Assembly (NCBI GenBank): GCA_949130495.1
Contig: CASBWL010000426.1
Location: 124,001 to 188,000 of the forward strand
Source: Sambucus nigra
Taxonomy: Eukaryota > Streptophyta > Magnoliopsida > Dipsacales > Adoxaceae
Reading direction: 5' to 3'
Length of the DNA stretch: 64,000 nt
Below, in pieces: positions 1 to 11,542 of this stretch. The stretch's first letter is position 1, and the number at the start of each line of letters is the position of its first letter. Below the pieces are notes generated by a model. It worked only from the letters and a program-made list of their open reading frames with translations. It searched no databases and was not told where the DNA came from. The position numbers were made by a program, and so were the translations under genes.

Positions 1-1060
1 TTGTTAAAAAAATTTGATTGTAATTGTATTTTGAAACAACTATTATGTAATACTATTGCACTCGATGTACAATGATTATTGTAAATTTTATAGGAACAAA
101 TTTGAAATAATTAGTGTGCACGCACAATATTGTTGTATATGATTTGGTATGGACAATATTATTGTATTGTGATTTGCTATGCATTGAATTTTGAATGTGA
201 TTTGGTATGCACGGGTTGTATTTTGTTAGGCATAGACTATGGTATACATGGTATTTGGTATGCATGGCCAAACTCACGGCATAAGTACCACGGTCTAAGA
301 CCATCGTTCTAACATTATATACGGTGTAGTATAACTGCAACTTATATTGTCCATGTTAATATAATTTAATGTATATGTAATATTAATGTTGTGCAATTGA
401 TAATATGATATTTTAATGTATATGTAATTTAATGTAATCTTGTTTGTGATCTGGAATTTTATAATATGATATTTTATAACGAATTTAAAGTGATGAAAAA
501 TATTTCACCACTTTACCAATTGATGAAATAATTACTATAACCAATTTACTATAGCCAAATTGATAAGATAAAGAAATTGATAAGATAAGGAAATTGATAA
601 GATAAACTTCTATAACCAATTTACGTATTTGCATAAAAAGTTATCAAAAGTTACAATCAATGCTATCACCAAATTACATAATTCAACAAAATATTACAAA
701 AAAGTTAAATTTAAGCCACCGTCAAGTTCTCGTCTTTATCCGATGATATCAAGCATTGCGCAATGTCGTTCAGAAATATGTTCTGAAAAGTTTATAAGCG
801 AGACTTGAACATATTAGCCCACTCTAGGTCATCTTGAGTGGCCCTCGATCTCTAGTGATATGCAAACGGTGGAGGGGACAAAATCGTGTGCATTTTAAAT
901 TAACCTAATGATTATTTGAGATGTTGAGGATAAAGGCAATGCGTTTATCGTCTCTCAGAGATTTTGTCTCAACGTCTAATGGCACGAAAGTTAAGCATTA
1001 TACTTTGGCTATCATTACAACCGTAAGCTTAAGTGCATTAACTGCAAGATAGCCAAACTC
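1..1060. other. AT-rich sequence without a gene, probable end of a Mutator-like element
   Basis: No reading frame here resembles a known protein. The sequence is very AT-rich and has low-complexity runs such as repeated TTGATAAGATAA near 560-610. It lies downstream (minus strand) of the transposase remnant, so it is probably the non-coding end of that element. A weak terminal-inverted-repeat candidate at about 265-315 is discussed in the findings. Confidence 0.4.
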
Positions 1061-1072
1061 GATCATGATAAA

Positions 1073-1303
1073 CTAATGTTCGCTGGTGTATGACTGTCTG
1101 AAGTAGTCCAATCTCCTCTCGTAATCCTTAATATCATATGAGTTCACAATAGTAGCCCATAAAGGCTTGTCCGTATGTAGCTCGAATAATAGTGCACTAC
1201 AGATATCACTAGAATGATGTAGCCTATCCCCAACACCATCTCCTTTCGAAATAGCCGTATAGCCACAGTTCCCATCAGATTTGACATCGAGTATCTCTTC
1301 CAC
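1073..1303 (-). pseudogene. OTU cysteine-protease-like domain of a Mutator-like element (remnant)
   Basis: The 76-residue frame reads DVKSDGNCGYTAIS near its N-terminus. This matches the catalytic-cysteine box of OTU proteases (D-G-N-C-G-Y/F-R-A-I). It lies downstream of, and in the same orientation as, a MULE transposase remnant, as expected for plant MULEs that carry an OTU-like C-terminal domain. The catalytic Asp and Cys of the box are present; I did not find a clear distal His segment. Several stops separate it from the transposase, so it is not expected to be made. An independent gene fragment is possible but less likely given the neighbour. Confidence 0.6.
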
Positions 1304-1693
1304 AAATGACTAGTAAAAGTAAGGAACGTGCTTGATATAAATATTATTCTCCATAGACTATGTCTCTTATTTCACGCCCGTTAATGGGGTCTCGTTTGCA
1401 AAGTTTTTTTTCCATCTCAGTTGTGGGCGGTACATTCTGCTCCCAAGCACAAGGGGTTATTTTGGTAGATATATCAATAAACTTCTTCCCTTTAAATGGC
1501 CTACCCTTTTAATGAATTTGAACGGGCCCAATCAAAGGCATGCAAGAGGGTTGAGCGATTTCCAATAACTTGCTTAACATCATCTTTGTGACCACTTCAC
1601 CCACCTCAGTCCATCGTTTCTTAAATAATATCATCTCTAAAGTTATTCAAGCTCACGGTATCGGGGGATATCCAGGACAATCGTAAATTTCTT

Positions 1694-3232
1694 CTAGTGA
1701 ACGTCTAGCGCCCACTGGGGTATTGCTTGGCATAACTTCTCCCATTGGGCCAACTCGTGAACACATGGTAGTCCATAAATCATATGAAGTTTGTGTGAGC
1801 ATCGTAACTCTATATATTGTGTGTTAGTGGCAGATTTTCTCAACACCAATCTCATGCAATCGATCTTCATAATAATTAAATATAAGGCATAATGCGATGC
1901 CCTACCACAGATCTCGTGCATCAGAGAGTCATCGTGGTCATGCTTGGTTGATTGGAGTGATTTTTGAAACTCCATTCGTATTTGCATCACTTGGTGGCCA
2001 AGCATGGAATCCATTGCCTTCCACACGGTAGCAAATGAACTAGTGCTATTTGTTATGCATTTTTTCAGTTGAGCATGAGAACCCTCCACTCTGTTGGTTG
2101 TGTGGTTGACACGGTGATGTGTCTGGTTAGTCCATCCATGTGTAAACTGATACCATAGAGGCATCCAACTCTTTTGTATGTAAGCAATCATGTTGGGGTA
2201 GTTATGCCAATTTTATCGAAAACCGCCCATGTATTCTCAAAATCAATCGGCATCTCAGACTCCATAACCCCAATCTAACCCTGCATAAATAGTTTCTTAT
2301 CTTGGTCTTTGATATTATGTTTTACACATGCATCTTCTATATTTTTTTGAACATAGAATAAACATAATTTAAAATGGCTAAGTGGAAACACTGTTGGCAT
2401 CACATTTATACAATATTGTTGTTTGTCATAAACAATAACTTGCGGCGAAGCTTTTGGCTTGTATAGTGACTGCAAATGTTGCAATGCCCAAACAAAATTC
2501 TACTCTCTCTTATTCTTCAAAGAAAAAAATGCAATGCAAAATGAGTACCCCCTGTGGACGTGACTCCAATCATCTCGAACAACATCATATTATACCGATT
2601 GATTTTGTAGGTGCAATCGATCACCAGTACAGTCGGGAAGCACTTCACCAATAGACAAAAGGTAAGATGTGCAAAAAATAAATCCTCCACCACATCTGCT
2701 TGCTCATTCATTCTATGCCAGTGAATATAACTCTTCTCTGTTAGCAAATGCATCAACTGTTGCATCGTGGTCCTCGCTTTCATCTCAACATTTTTTATTT
2801 TGTGTTTTGCATTATAAATTGTTATAATAGATGAACAATTGTATTTCGATCGCTGTTTTAATACGTGGAGTGCTTTCTTTGGATCCTCCCATTATTAATC
2901 ATCTCACTTGTAATGTTCCAATCTTATCGTGAAAGTCGAGTGGCATAAGGGTGTCCAACGAATGTTTTAGATACCTCGTGATTTTTAGCCCACAAATCAC
3001 TTCCACCCCCAACGACCATCATCGTGCGGAAGGCCTTTTAATCGAAAGGGACAATCACACTTTCTTGTTCCAAAAATCGCTTCCTCTTCTTGCCCACCCC
3101 CTCATATTTTCTGAATCTATGAAGCTCCTTGTGCTCACAACTAAGTACTCCCTTCCCTTTCTGACTAAACTGTCCTTGTTGGATTTTAAAATGATCACGA
3201 TAGCATGAATTTTGTGACCAATTTGTGGACAC
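1694..3232 (-). pseudogene. Mutator-like (MULE/FAR1-type) transposase remnant
   Basis: Read from 3232 downwards, the pieces follow MULE transposase order. At 3232-2945 there is a basic region (GKKRKR) and a degenerate segment ending in a GHPYATRLS-like motif, typical of the N-terminal DNA-binding part. At 2783-2517 is the start of the catalytic core (DLFFAHL, then FPTVLVIDCTYKINRYNM and IGVTSTGGTHFA), where the D-C-T-Y-K Asp is the first acidic catalytic residue. At 2484-2275 comes the middle of the core, and at 2191-1694 the C-terminal part (RVEGSHAQLKK, then LRCSHKLHMIYGLPCVHELA, the SWIM-like C-x-H region). Stops and frameshifts break the frame repeatedly. The encoded enzyme would cut and move MULE DNA; this copy cannot. 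The upstream part was cut off by the retrotransposon insertion at 3454. Confidence 0.75.
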
Positions 3233-3453
3233 AATTAATCATCTCATCACAGTCATCAAAAATATGCACAAGTATAACATTGATAATTGAAGTTAATCAT
3301 ATATGTAAATTGCAACTATACATGATAAAACATGTTCAATATAATATAAAGAAACTAAACATGCCTTGGTAGTGGTTAATTCGACTGCAGGGTCTTGGGT
3401 AATTGTATTAACATTCAATCTTTCTTCCACTCCCGCATCCTACAAATGCATAC

Positions 3454-4048
3454 TGTTGATGTAAAAAATTAGATCACTCTAATAATTCAATCACAGATAA
3501 ATAAATGAGACAAAAGATTTTAAAGTGGTTCAGCCTTATAAGAATGGCCTACGTCCACTATTATTTTATTGCTGAGTGTTTGGAAATTCTCGATTACAAG
3601 AAATTCCGTTATGGATCCCAAAGTTTGGATTCAGGATCAAATCCCCTACAATGAGGATTGTACAACGTATTTATAGCCTTGAGGCTGTCATATGAAAGGG
3701 TGATACATTAAATGATATACATATGAAGGGGTAATAAATTTAATGCCCTTTAAGCGTGTGCGTCTAAATGATAAGCATTTAATGAACCAGTTGAACTGTT
3801 GGTTATTCATCAATTAATGCTTTGTTCGAGATGCAGCTCGGACCGCCTGAGTAGCTCGGACCGCCTAAGCTTTCTGATATTCAAGAGTTCCTCGGAGCGT
3901 ATGAGTTCCTCGGAGGGTATGAGTTCCTCGGAGTAACATGGTTCCTCGGAGCGTGTCATTATCTCGGAAGTGCATGTTGTTGCCATGTAGATAGCCACGT
4001 GTCTTCATATGATTGATCCGAGTCAGCAGATTAAATTTGGTATCAACA
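3454..4048 (-). repeat. 3' LTR of the Tat element
   Basis: 595 bp, TGTTGAT...ATCAACA. It aligns along its length with 15342-15917. The extra 19 bp come from additional copies of a short motif (GTTCCTCGGAG and GCTCGGACCGCCT) at about 3835-3960. A TATA-like box on the minus strand lies at 3667-3676. The flanking CATAC target duplication is at 3449-3453. Confidence 0.93.
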
Positions 4049-4060
4049 GAAGCCCCCAAT
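4049..4060 (-). other. Polypurine tract of the Tat element
   Basis: Directly inside the 3' LTR the minus strand reads TTGGGGGCTTCT, a purine-rich run in the position expected to prime plus-strand DNA synthesis. Confidence 0.75.
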
Positions 4061-4530
4061 GTTTCGTAGTTCGAAATTTGAGGAATACGGAACATTCTTT
4101 CTCGGAATACGGTAGCTTTAAATAGTTCTTCCTGATTTTTAAGATCATCTCCCTTGTATTTATTTCTCCATCTCAATTCGTAGAATCATGCTTTTTTGGA
4201 CTTTTCTGCTCGCTTCGGTTCCCGCGTCACTTTTCGCCTTTTTAGCCGTTGTTGTTTGCTTTGATTCCCGCGTCAATATTTAATGCTTTTTAGCCGCCGG
4301 TAACGTAATCATCCTTTTTGTAATCATTATTTAGCCAGTTCCCAAGTCAAGGTATTTAAACTTCACATAGACTCCCATCGTCTTCTATCTTTTCAAATTT
4401 TCATCTTCGAGTTTTTCATTATCTTTTACTCTCTAGTGCGTTCATCTCTTCCGTCGTTCATTGTCAATAGCTTCAATCTTTTTTCTGTAAGATCCTCTTT
4501 CTTCTTCTTCATTTCTTTTAATTCATCATC

Positions 4531-6719
4531 ATGGTTTACCCTGTTGGGTCTCTTGACAAATTTCGATCTTATTTTTCCATTCCTTCTTGGGTTGTATTGG
4601 AAGAGCTTTCTGAGCCTTCTAATTATTTCAATTTGGCTGAGGGACATTGGTTCCCCAGTCTCTTTTTTGCTGAGTGTGGATTTTCTTTTCCACCAAATCC
4701 TCTGTGTCTAAAATTTTGTCAGTACTTTGATGTTGTTCCTGCCCGAATAACCCCCAACACATGGAGAATAGTTAATGGGGTGCATAAATTAAATCAAGTG
4801 CATGGAACTCGTATAGGAATTCCAGAAATCATGTACTGCTATAGATGGGCAGTTAATGATAATATTTATTATTTAAAAACTAGGTTTATAAATAGAGCTT
4901 TAGTAGTCAATCTCCCTGATGCCAACAGGGATTATTTTGAACATGGGGTTGTTGTAAAAAAATGGCAACACCCTCCTTTAACCGGAGATGAGGTTTACCA
5001 GGGTCCCAAATGCCCTCCTTATGGCAATGGGATAGGTTATTTTTATTTTATTTTATTTATCTTGAAATCATGTTTGTTTTGTGTTTGATAAAATGTGTTA
5101 CTGATAACAATGTTTGTTTATTTGCAGTTGATAGCAAGAGAAAGTGCCCAAAAGAAACAGATGTCAATCTAAGGCATTTGAGACTTATCTGGGGTCTACA
5201 TCAAAGGGGTGCTGATGAGCACATTCGATCAGCCTCCTATCTGCTCCAATACAAGAGCTATATAACTTCTTTCACCGCTCGTCCAGTGATCAGTGAAGCA
5301 GAGCCAGTACCACCCTCTGCCAGTTCTTCGCCAGAATCTCACGTTCCGTTGAGCGAAAGGATGAAGAAGAGGAGGACTCCTGCTCTGTTTTAGAAAACTG
5401 CCTCCGGCTCTGGGGAGGTAAAAAGGATTAGGATTGATGTCCCGAGGGAGGGGACAAAGAAAACTGCTGCAACTCCTTCAGCTGCTCCTGCGAAGATTAC
5501 CGAGAAGCCCGCAGTGGCCCCAAGCAGCTCTGTTGCTCCTGGAGAGGTGATTGTGATATCACCGGCTAAGGATTCTTCCTTGGTTGTACCTGTTCCCTCG
5601 AGGAGGCTGAAGAAGAGCTCCTCGGTCAATTTGGCTAACACCAGCATTCATCCCCCTGCTGCTGAGACTGGGGTTCCCACATCTGTGCCCCCGAGCTCTG
5701 ACATGAGCTCGGTAAAGTCCTTGACCATTCCCGAGGTTCAAGGTAATGAAGATAACCTTACTCGGGATATGGTTACTTCTTTGGCTGCTCGTCATCTTGC
5801 TTCAGTAAGTACCTTTACTTTGAACTTTTTATATTTTCCTTTGTTATTTCTCATATTTGTTTCTGACTTTGCTTTCTTTTTCAGTTTACAGTTGACGAAC
5901 TGCTTCAACATAATCCTTAAGAAGGATGAAGCAATCAAAGCTTCTTGCTCCTCGTTCAGTGTGGAGGGAGCTCTGGAAGAAGCTACCAAGTCCTTGGAGG
6001 AATCTCGCCAGAGGTACGATACTGATAAGGCAGTCTGGGAGAAGAAACTTGCTTCCTCTGAGCAGGAGAAAACTCGAGTTGCTGAGGCCTCCAGGGATTT
6101 GGAGAGGAAAGTGAATGCCTTGGGGAAGGCTAATAAAGAGCTCGATGTGAAGCTCAAGACTGCTGGGGAATTTGAAAATAAACTCAAGGCTGCTGAGGAG
6201 AGGTTGGTCCAACTCCAGGAAATAACTCGGCAGAAGGAGGAAGCTGAACAAAAACTGAAAGCTGCTGATGTTTTGCTATCCGAGAAGCTTGCCTTGGAGA
6301 AGGCCAAAAGGAAAGCTGCCGTGAAGAAGTCCTTCAGCTCTGGCTGGGACAAAGGTTGGGATAAGGGATGTGCTGCCATGGTCTCTCAAGTGGATTATGG
6401 CAGTGTAAAGTATTTCAAGGACGGATGGGTTGCTGCCCTTCAGGAATAGAAGGTCGACGAGTCATCCGAGCTCTTCCAGAGACACATCCCTGGTCCCCCT
6501 CCTACTCCAGAAGAATTAAAAGAGGACGAAGCTACCTCTGAGGAGTCTTCAATGGTAGTGGGAGAACATGCCCTAACCAGACAGCTTGTTACCGAGCAAG
6601 TAGTTTCTTCTTCCGAGCAACAACTGATGCTCTCCGAACAAGTCACAGTTCCCTCCGAGCAACCTGCCTCCTCTACCCAACCTCCCGAGAAGGTTTTGGG
6701 AGATAAGGAAAAGGTGTAG
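4531..6719 (+). pseudogene. Antisense ORF 1 of the Tat element (putative gypsy-type transposon domain plus coiled coil)
   Basis: Encoded on the strand opposite to gag-pol. Exon 1 (4531-5035) carries the domain annotated in plants as 'putative gypsy type transposon' (Pfam Transposase_28 type); recognisable parts are GFSFPPNPLCLKFCQYF, PNTWRIVNGV and HLRLIWGLH. A GT-AG intron at 5036-5127 joins the frames exactly. A second likely intron, 5805-5891 (GTAAGT...TTACAG, 87 bp), keeps the frame. The C-terminal half (about 5930-6320) is a long Lys/Glu-rich coiled coil, followed by repeated SEQ/PSEQ motifs. In-frame TAG stops lie at 5391 and 6447; the frame otherwise continues to a TAG at 6717-6719. 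The function of these antisense proteins is not known to me. No promoter is assigned. Confidence 0.7.
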
Positions 6720-6904
6720 TGTTGTTCGGTTTTCTCTTTCTATTTTTCTTTTTTGTCAAATGTAACCAAGATCTTTGAAACTCTGCACTATGATCTAATA
6801 AAATTTGAGTTTTCTTCCATACGGTTGTCTCTTTTCTATTTGTATTCTGTCTTGATCTTCTTTTTGATGATTATTTTGTCTTTCTCTGCTAGTTTCTGGC
6901 CAGG

Positions 6905-8170
6905 ATGGATCTGCTATATGCCAATGATACAAAGCTGATGCAGCAATGTAATGAATATTATAAGGCTGGTCACACAGACCTAAGTGCATCAGAAGTTGTC
7001 GACATCCTTGGTCATGATGCTTCAGAACAGGCAGTCGAAGCATATCAGTACCTGAAGTGTCTACTTGACCGAGCTGTAGCCAATAATGTGGCTTACTATG
7101 AAATGATCGAGGATCTCTAGTGTACCCTCGAAGACCTTCAGAATCAGTACAAGGAATCAACTGCCTTACTGCATTAGGGGTACGAGAAGAAGTATAAGCT
7201 GATCATTGCTGACAAGGGGTACGAGAAGCTTTTTGCTGGGTATGATCTGAGGGAGAGAACTTTGAAGGGTGAGGTTGAACAGTGCATACAGATTGCCGAG
7301 CTGTTGGAGCAAGAGAATAATAATTTGCAGAAGGAGCTAACGCAGTTGAAGTCTGCAGCTTCTTCTTCAACAGCCCTAATCCCAGTGACTGACGAGGGAT
7401 TTTCATTTTTAGAGGTTGAGAATGCCAAATTAAGGGAAGAGTTGTACACCTTGAGGAGGTCGGGCACTTCCACATCTCCTCGGGGATGAGTAAGAGAAGC
7501 TCGGGTGCTTGTCGAGGAACAGAGGACAGCGTCTTCCTTAGAGAACCAAGCTTTCCAATTAATGGCTAAGAACCAAGCTTTGTCTGACATGTCAAAGAAG
7601 ATAAGAGACTTGGAGAAACAACTCTCTATGCAGAAATCAGTTTTGGAGAATAAAGAGCTTTTCGTCAAGAATCTCCACGAGCAGCTAGAAAGGCTAACAT
7701 ATCAGTTCCACAAACAACCCAGGGAATTCTGGATGGCTGGATACAACGAAGCACTATTCCATTTGGATGATCGTATCCAGAATGCCAACAATGAGGGCTA
7801 CAAGCAAGGCTGGTTGAATGCCTTAGGTGTGTTGAAGCTCGAACAAGGACACTATCTATGGGACTACCATGATCCTGGGTTGCTTGACCTGCCTGTGCCA
7901 CCGTACAACTTGGAGAAGGAGTGGATCCCTGCTCGGGCCATTCCTCGAAGCTTAATTTCAAAATACCTCGGTGACTATAATCTTCACTCTCAGATCGAGG
8001 TATCTCGTCCCGAGCATCTATTAGATCGACCTTCTGTGATGAACGTCAGGATGCTGAAGGATTTGAACTTCATCAATTCTCCTCAGTCTTTCAACGATCC
8101 GCCTGCTGGCGAGGAACCTGTATCGAAAGGTGATGGGAAAAAACCAATAGAATATGAATTTTTAATGTAA
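6905..8170 (+). pseudogene. Antisense ORF 2 of the Tat element (coiled-coil protein)
   Basis: One continuous reading frame runs from the ATG at 6905 to the TAA ending at 8170, interrupted only by TAG at 7118, TAG at 7175 and TGA at 7487. Without the stops it would give about 420 residues: an acidic helical N-terminus, a central leucine/glutamate-rich coiled coil (about 7260-7700), and a C-terminal part with GYNEALFHLDD and GYKQGWLNALGV. The latter resembles the GWDKGWDKG...GWVAALQE segment of antisense ORF 1, so the two may be duplicated or be one ancestral gene joined by an intron (6720-6904 has GT-AG options). Function unknown. Confidence 0.6.
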
Positions 8171-8469
8171 CAGTTAGTATACATATCAATGTAACTTTCA
8201 TTTTATCATCAATGTAATTTATTTCGAATTTAATGAAAAAATTTCATTTCTGTTTGCAAATCTTAATTGCTATTGTCTTGTAAATATCAACACTTTACAT
8301 TTATGCATATTTGTTAAAAAGATAATAATATTGTGTTGTTCATCGACCAACTTAATAATAAAAAAGTTACAAGTATCAGTAATGTTGCTCGATCACTTAA
8401 TAATAAAGTAATGAGTATAAAAATGTTAAATTTTTTTTTTTAACCAACCAAGGTTGTTAAATTGTGCTC
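8171..8469. other. AT-rich spacer inside the Tat element
   Basis: No coding signal. It separates antisense ORF 2 from the tandem-repeat block. A poly-T run is at 8431-8440. Confidence 0.5.
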
Positions 8470-9135
8470 GTCGACCAACTACAGTTAGTGGGTTTTTATC
8501 CCCGACCAACCATACTTGGTAGATTTTTATCTTTTTTATAAAATGTGTCTGACCAACCATACTTGGTACAGTTTGGAATATTTTCTCCTCGTCGACCAAC
8601 TATGTTGGTACAATTTGGAATATTTTTTCCTCGTCGACCAACTATGTTGGTACAGTTTGGAATATTTTCTCCTCGTCGACCAACTACGTTGGTACAGTTT
8701 GGAATATTTCGTTTCCTAGCCAAACAGGTTGGCATTTTTAGGAATATTTCTCCTCGTCGACCAACTACAGTGAGTGGGTTTTTATCCCCGACTAACCATA
8801 CTTGGTACAGTTTGGAATATTTTCTCCTCGTCGACCAACTATGTTGGTACAGTTTAGAATATTTCGCTTCCTAGCCAAACAGGTTGGCATTTTTAGGAAT
8901 ATTTCTCCTCGTCGACCAACTACAGTGAGTGGGTTTTTATCCCCGACTAACCATACTTGGTACAGTTTGGAATATTTTCTCCTCGTCGACCAACTATGTT
9001 GGTACAGTTTGGAATATTTCGTTTCCTAGCCAAATAGGTTGGCATTTTTAGGAATATTTCTCCTCGTCGACCAACTATAGTGAGTGGGTTTTATCCCCGA
9101 CCAACCATACTTGGTACAGTTTGGAATATTTTCTT
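8470..9135. repeat. Tandem repeats in the pol-3' LTR spacer (42 bp unit inside a 155 bp higher-order unit)
   Basis: A 42 bp unit (GTTTGGAATATTTTCTCCTC plus GTCGACCAACTATGTTGGTA plus CA) is repeated head to tail. Groups of variants form a 155 bp higher-order period: the same segment begins at 8741, 8896 and 9051. Almost every unit contains a dyad of the form ACCAAC-n3-GTTGGT or CCAA-n4-6-TTGG. Hypervariable tandem repeats in this part of the element are known in Tat/Ogre-type retrotransposons and can seed genomic satellites. Confidence 0.9.
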
Positions 9136-9251
9136 GAGTAGTCTGCCGAGCTGTGCCGAGCAGTTATTCCCTGAAATTTTTTCAATAAACAGAGAGACTC
9201 GCAGAATATTTTCATTTTATTCATACTGATGGAAACTGCGTTACATATACA

Positions 9252-10510
9252 TCACTGATAATACTTGCGCAGGTGCTCTGCATTCCAGGCATTTTTAAAC
9301 TCCTCGCCTTCTAAAGTTGATATTCGATAAGTTCCTGGTCGAACAACTTCTGTAACTCGTTATGGTCCATGCCAGTTTGCCTCCAGTTTATTATGTTTTT
9401 GAATTACTTTCTTCAGCACATAGTCTCCTTTTTTCAGGTCGCACTTCTTCACTCTCTTGTTGTAGAACAAAGCTGTTCGCTGCTGGTAAGCAGCATATCT
9501 AATGGCTGCTTCTTCTCTAACTTCCTCGAGCATGTTTAAATCCATTCTTCTCATTAAGTCGTTGACGGGGGAATTAAAATTCAGTACCCTGTGTGTTGGG
9601 AGGCCCAACTCGACAGGTATGACAACTTCACTTCTAAACTCCAACATGTATGGTGATTCTCCAGTTGCTACTCGGGGAGTAGTTCGGTAAGCCCAAAGTA
9701 CTGATTGTAGCTCGTTGATCCAGTTTGCTTTCGCATCTTCCAATCTTTTCTTCAAACCGTTCAGCAGCGTTCTGTTTGTCACTTCAGTTTGACCATTGCT
9801 TTGAGGATGGCCTGGTGCTGAGTGGACCTTCAAAATATTTGACTGATGACAATAGGCGGCAAACTCCTCGTTATCAAATTGTGTCCCATGGTCTGTGATG
9901 AAGGCATGAGGGAGACCATATCGACAAATGATGTTCTTCCAAACAAATTGGTACACCTTCTCGTATGTCATATCAATGAGTGGCTCAACTTCTACCCACT
10001 TAGTAAAATAATCCACTGCGACGACGAGGTACTTGAACCTTCCTCGGGTCGTTGGCAGTGGTCCAACTAAATCAATTCCCCACATGGAAAATGGCCAAGG
10101 GGAAGTTATGGGTGACAACAATGCTTGTGGAGTTCTTCGGATGGAGGAAAAGCGCTGGCACTTGCCACATTTCTTGGCATAAGCTTACAATCTGCCCTCA
10201 TCGTCGGCCAGTAGTATCCCTGCGTCATCACCCTTTGTAAAAGTGTCTGACCTGCTACATGTGCTCCATAAGACCCTTCATGGATCTCTTCAATCAAATC
10301 TTTCACCTCGGTGGGATGTACACATCTCTGCAAACCTGCCATAATCCCTCGTCTATATAAAACACCATTAGTTAGTATATACCAAGAAGCTTTAAACTTT
10401 AATTTCTTGGCTGCAAGCTTGTCAATTGGCAATTTTCCCTCCTCGATATATACCCTGATGGGATCCATCCAAGATGGTCCTAAATCAAGGGTGATAAAGT
10501 TCATCTTCAA
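9252..10510 (-). pseudogene. Tat pol: integrase
   Basis: The N-terminal part (10510-10106) carries the zinc-finger histidines (IHEGSYGAH, then YYWPTMRADC), but its frame shifts near 10190, just before the CxxC half. The catalytic core is open from 10121 to 9360: Asp in WGIDLVGP, Asp in FITDHGTQFDNEEF and Glu in NGQTEVTNRTLLNGLKKR give a complete DDE triad. After WHGP a TAA at 9360-9362 interrupts the C-terminal chromatin/DNA-binding part, which continues in frame (RVTEVVRPGTYR...) to a TGA at 9252-9254. Integrase would insert the cDNA into host DNA. At least two lesions make this copy non-functional. Confidence 0.88.
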
Positions 10511-10513
10511 ATC

Positions 10514-11203
10514 TTAATCTATACTCCGACCAGCTAACACTTCAATTGGGATTATTCGTCGTAGCTCGGTGCGAGTAGCTGATGCTAGTCGAGCTAGGGC
10601 GTCTGCTCTCGCATTCTCCATTCTTGGTATTATGACCAGCTGAATAGCGGCAAATTCTGACAACAGTTCCTTTGCCTTTGCATGATATCTGATCATTAAT
10701 TCTCCTCTAACTGCATATACTCCCATAATTTGGTTTACAATCAATTGAGAGTCACTGAAGATCACAACCTGCTGTGCCTCCATAATTTTTGCCAAGTTAA
10801 GCCCTGCAATCATGGCCTCATATTCAGCCTCATTGTTGGAAGCTTTGAATTGGAAACGCAAGGCGTATTCCATGTCGACCTCGTCCGGAGTGCTCAGAAC
10901 TATCCCCGCACCACACCCTGCAGTGCAAAATAAGCCATCTACATATAGCCTCCATATAGGTAACTCGTCTTCAAATTTTTGATCAATCAGAGTTCCTCGG
11001 TGAAATATTTGTTGCTTCCTTTCATCCTCCCCGGATTTTTCTTGCTCCTCGTCGATCATCTTTTCTTGCCCTTTTACCAACCGAGGTTGGCCTGAGCTCG
11101 AATTTAATGATCCTGTAACATCCACTTGCCCTTTTACCAACCGGAGTTGGTCTGAACCAGTGTTTGTTGATCCTGTAACATCCACAGGTTGATCAGCGAG
11201 CAA
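10514..11203 (-). pseudogene. Tat pol: second, archaeal-type RNase H
   Basis: The core is LYVDGLFCTAGCGAGIVL, ASNNEAEYEAMIAGLNLA, VVIFSDSQLIVNQI and ENARADALARLAS, with Asp, Glu, Asp and a terminal Asp in the expected order for RNase HI active sites. This extra RNase H, placed between the normal RNase H and integrase, marks the Tat lineage. It would degrade the RNA strand during reverse transcription. The frame ends at TAA 10514-10516 and continues in frame into integrase, so this stop (CAA to TAA would explain it) truncates pol. The N-terminal linker is repetitive. Confidence 0.88.
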
Positions 11204-11345
11204 CTCTTATTCCTCGTCCGGAGTCCTCCCAACTATCTCTGCATCACATCCTGTAACACCCACACGCCCTTTTACCAATCGGAATTGGTCTGGGCTTGTG
11301 TTTGTTGATCCTGTAACATCCACAGGTTGATCAGCGAGCAACTTT
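11055..11345 (-). repeat. Three tandem linker repeats between the two RNase H domains
   Basis: About 70-90 bp units are repeated three times. Each contains TTTTACCAA(C/T)CGG(A/G)(A/G)TTGG and GATCCTGTAACATCCAC. In the pol frame they encode (L)VKGQVDVTGS-type peptides. Length-variable linkers here suggest the region is under little constraint. An in-frame stop lies in the linker at about 11205. Confidence 0.75.
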
Positions 11346-11542
11346 TGCTCCTCAGGGGTATCAGGTTAGGTGAACTCCGCTATGAAATCTGCTACAGCCT
11401 GCCCTTTCAGTGATGACCTGGGTTCATAAATTATATCATATTTTCCGAGCTCTATTGCCCAGTACATCAATCTCCCTGGTTTTTTTGGCTTGTGAAGGGC
11501 TTGTCTCAATGGCACATCGGTATATACTATTATCGTATGAGC

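Noticed and set aside
5559..6379. Minus-strand frames opposite the antisense ORF coiled coil
   Set aside because: Shadow frames of a repetitive coding sequence; the plus strand has the domain and the splice signals.
8496..9029. Open frames in both strands translating the tandem array (for example repeated SPRRPTMLVQFGIF)
   Set aside because: They only read through the 42 bp repeats and have no domain; they are by-products of periodicity.
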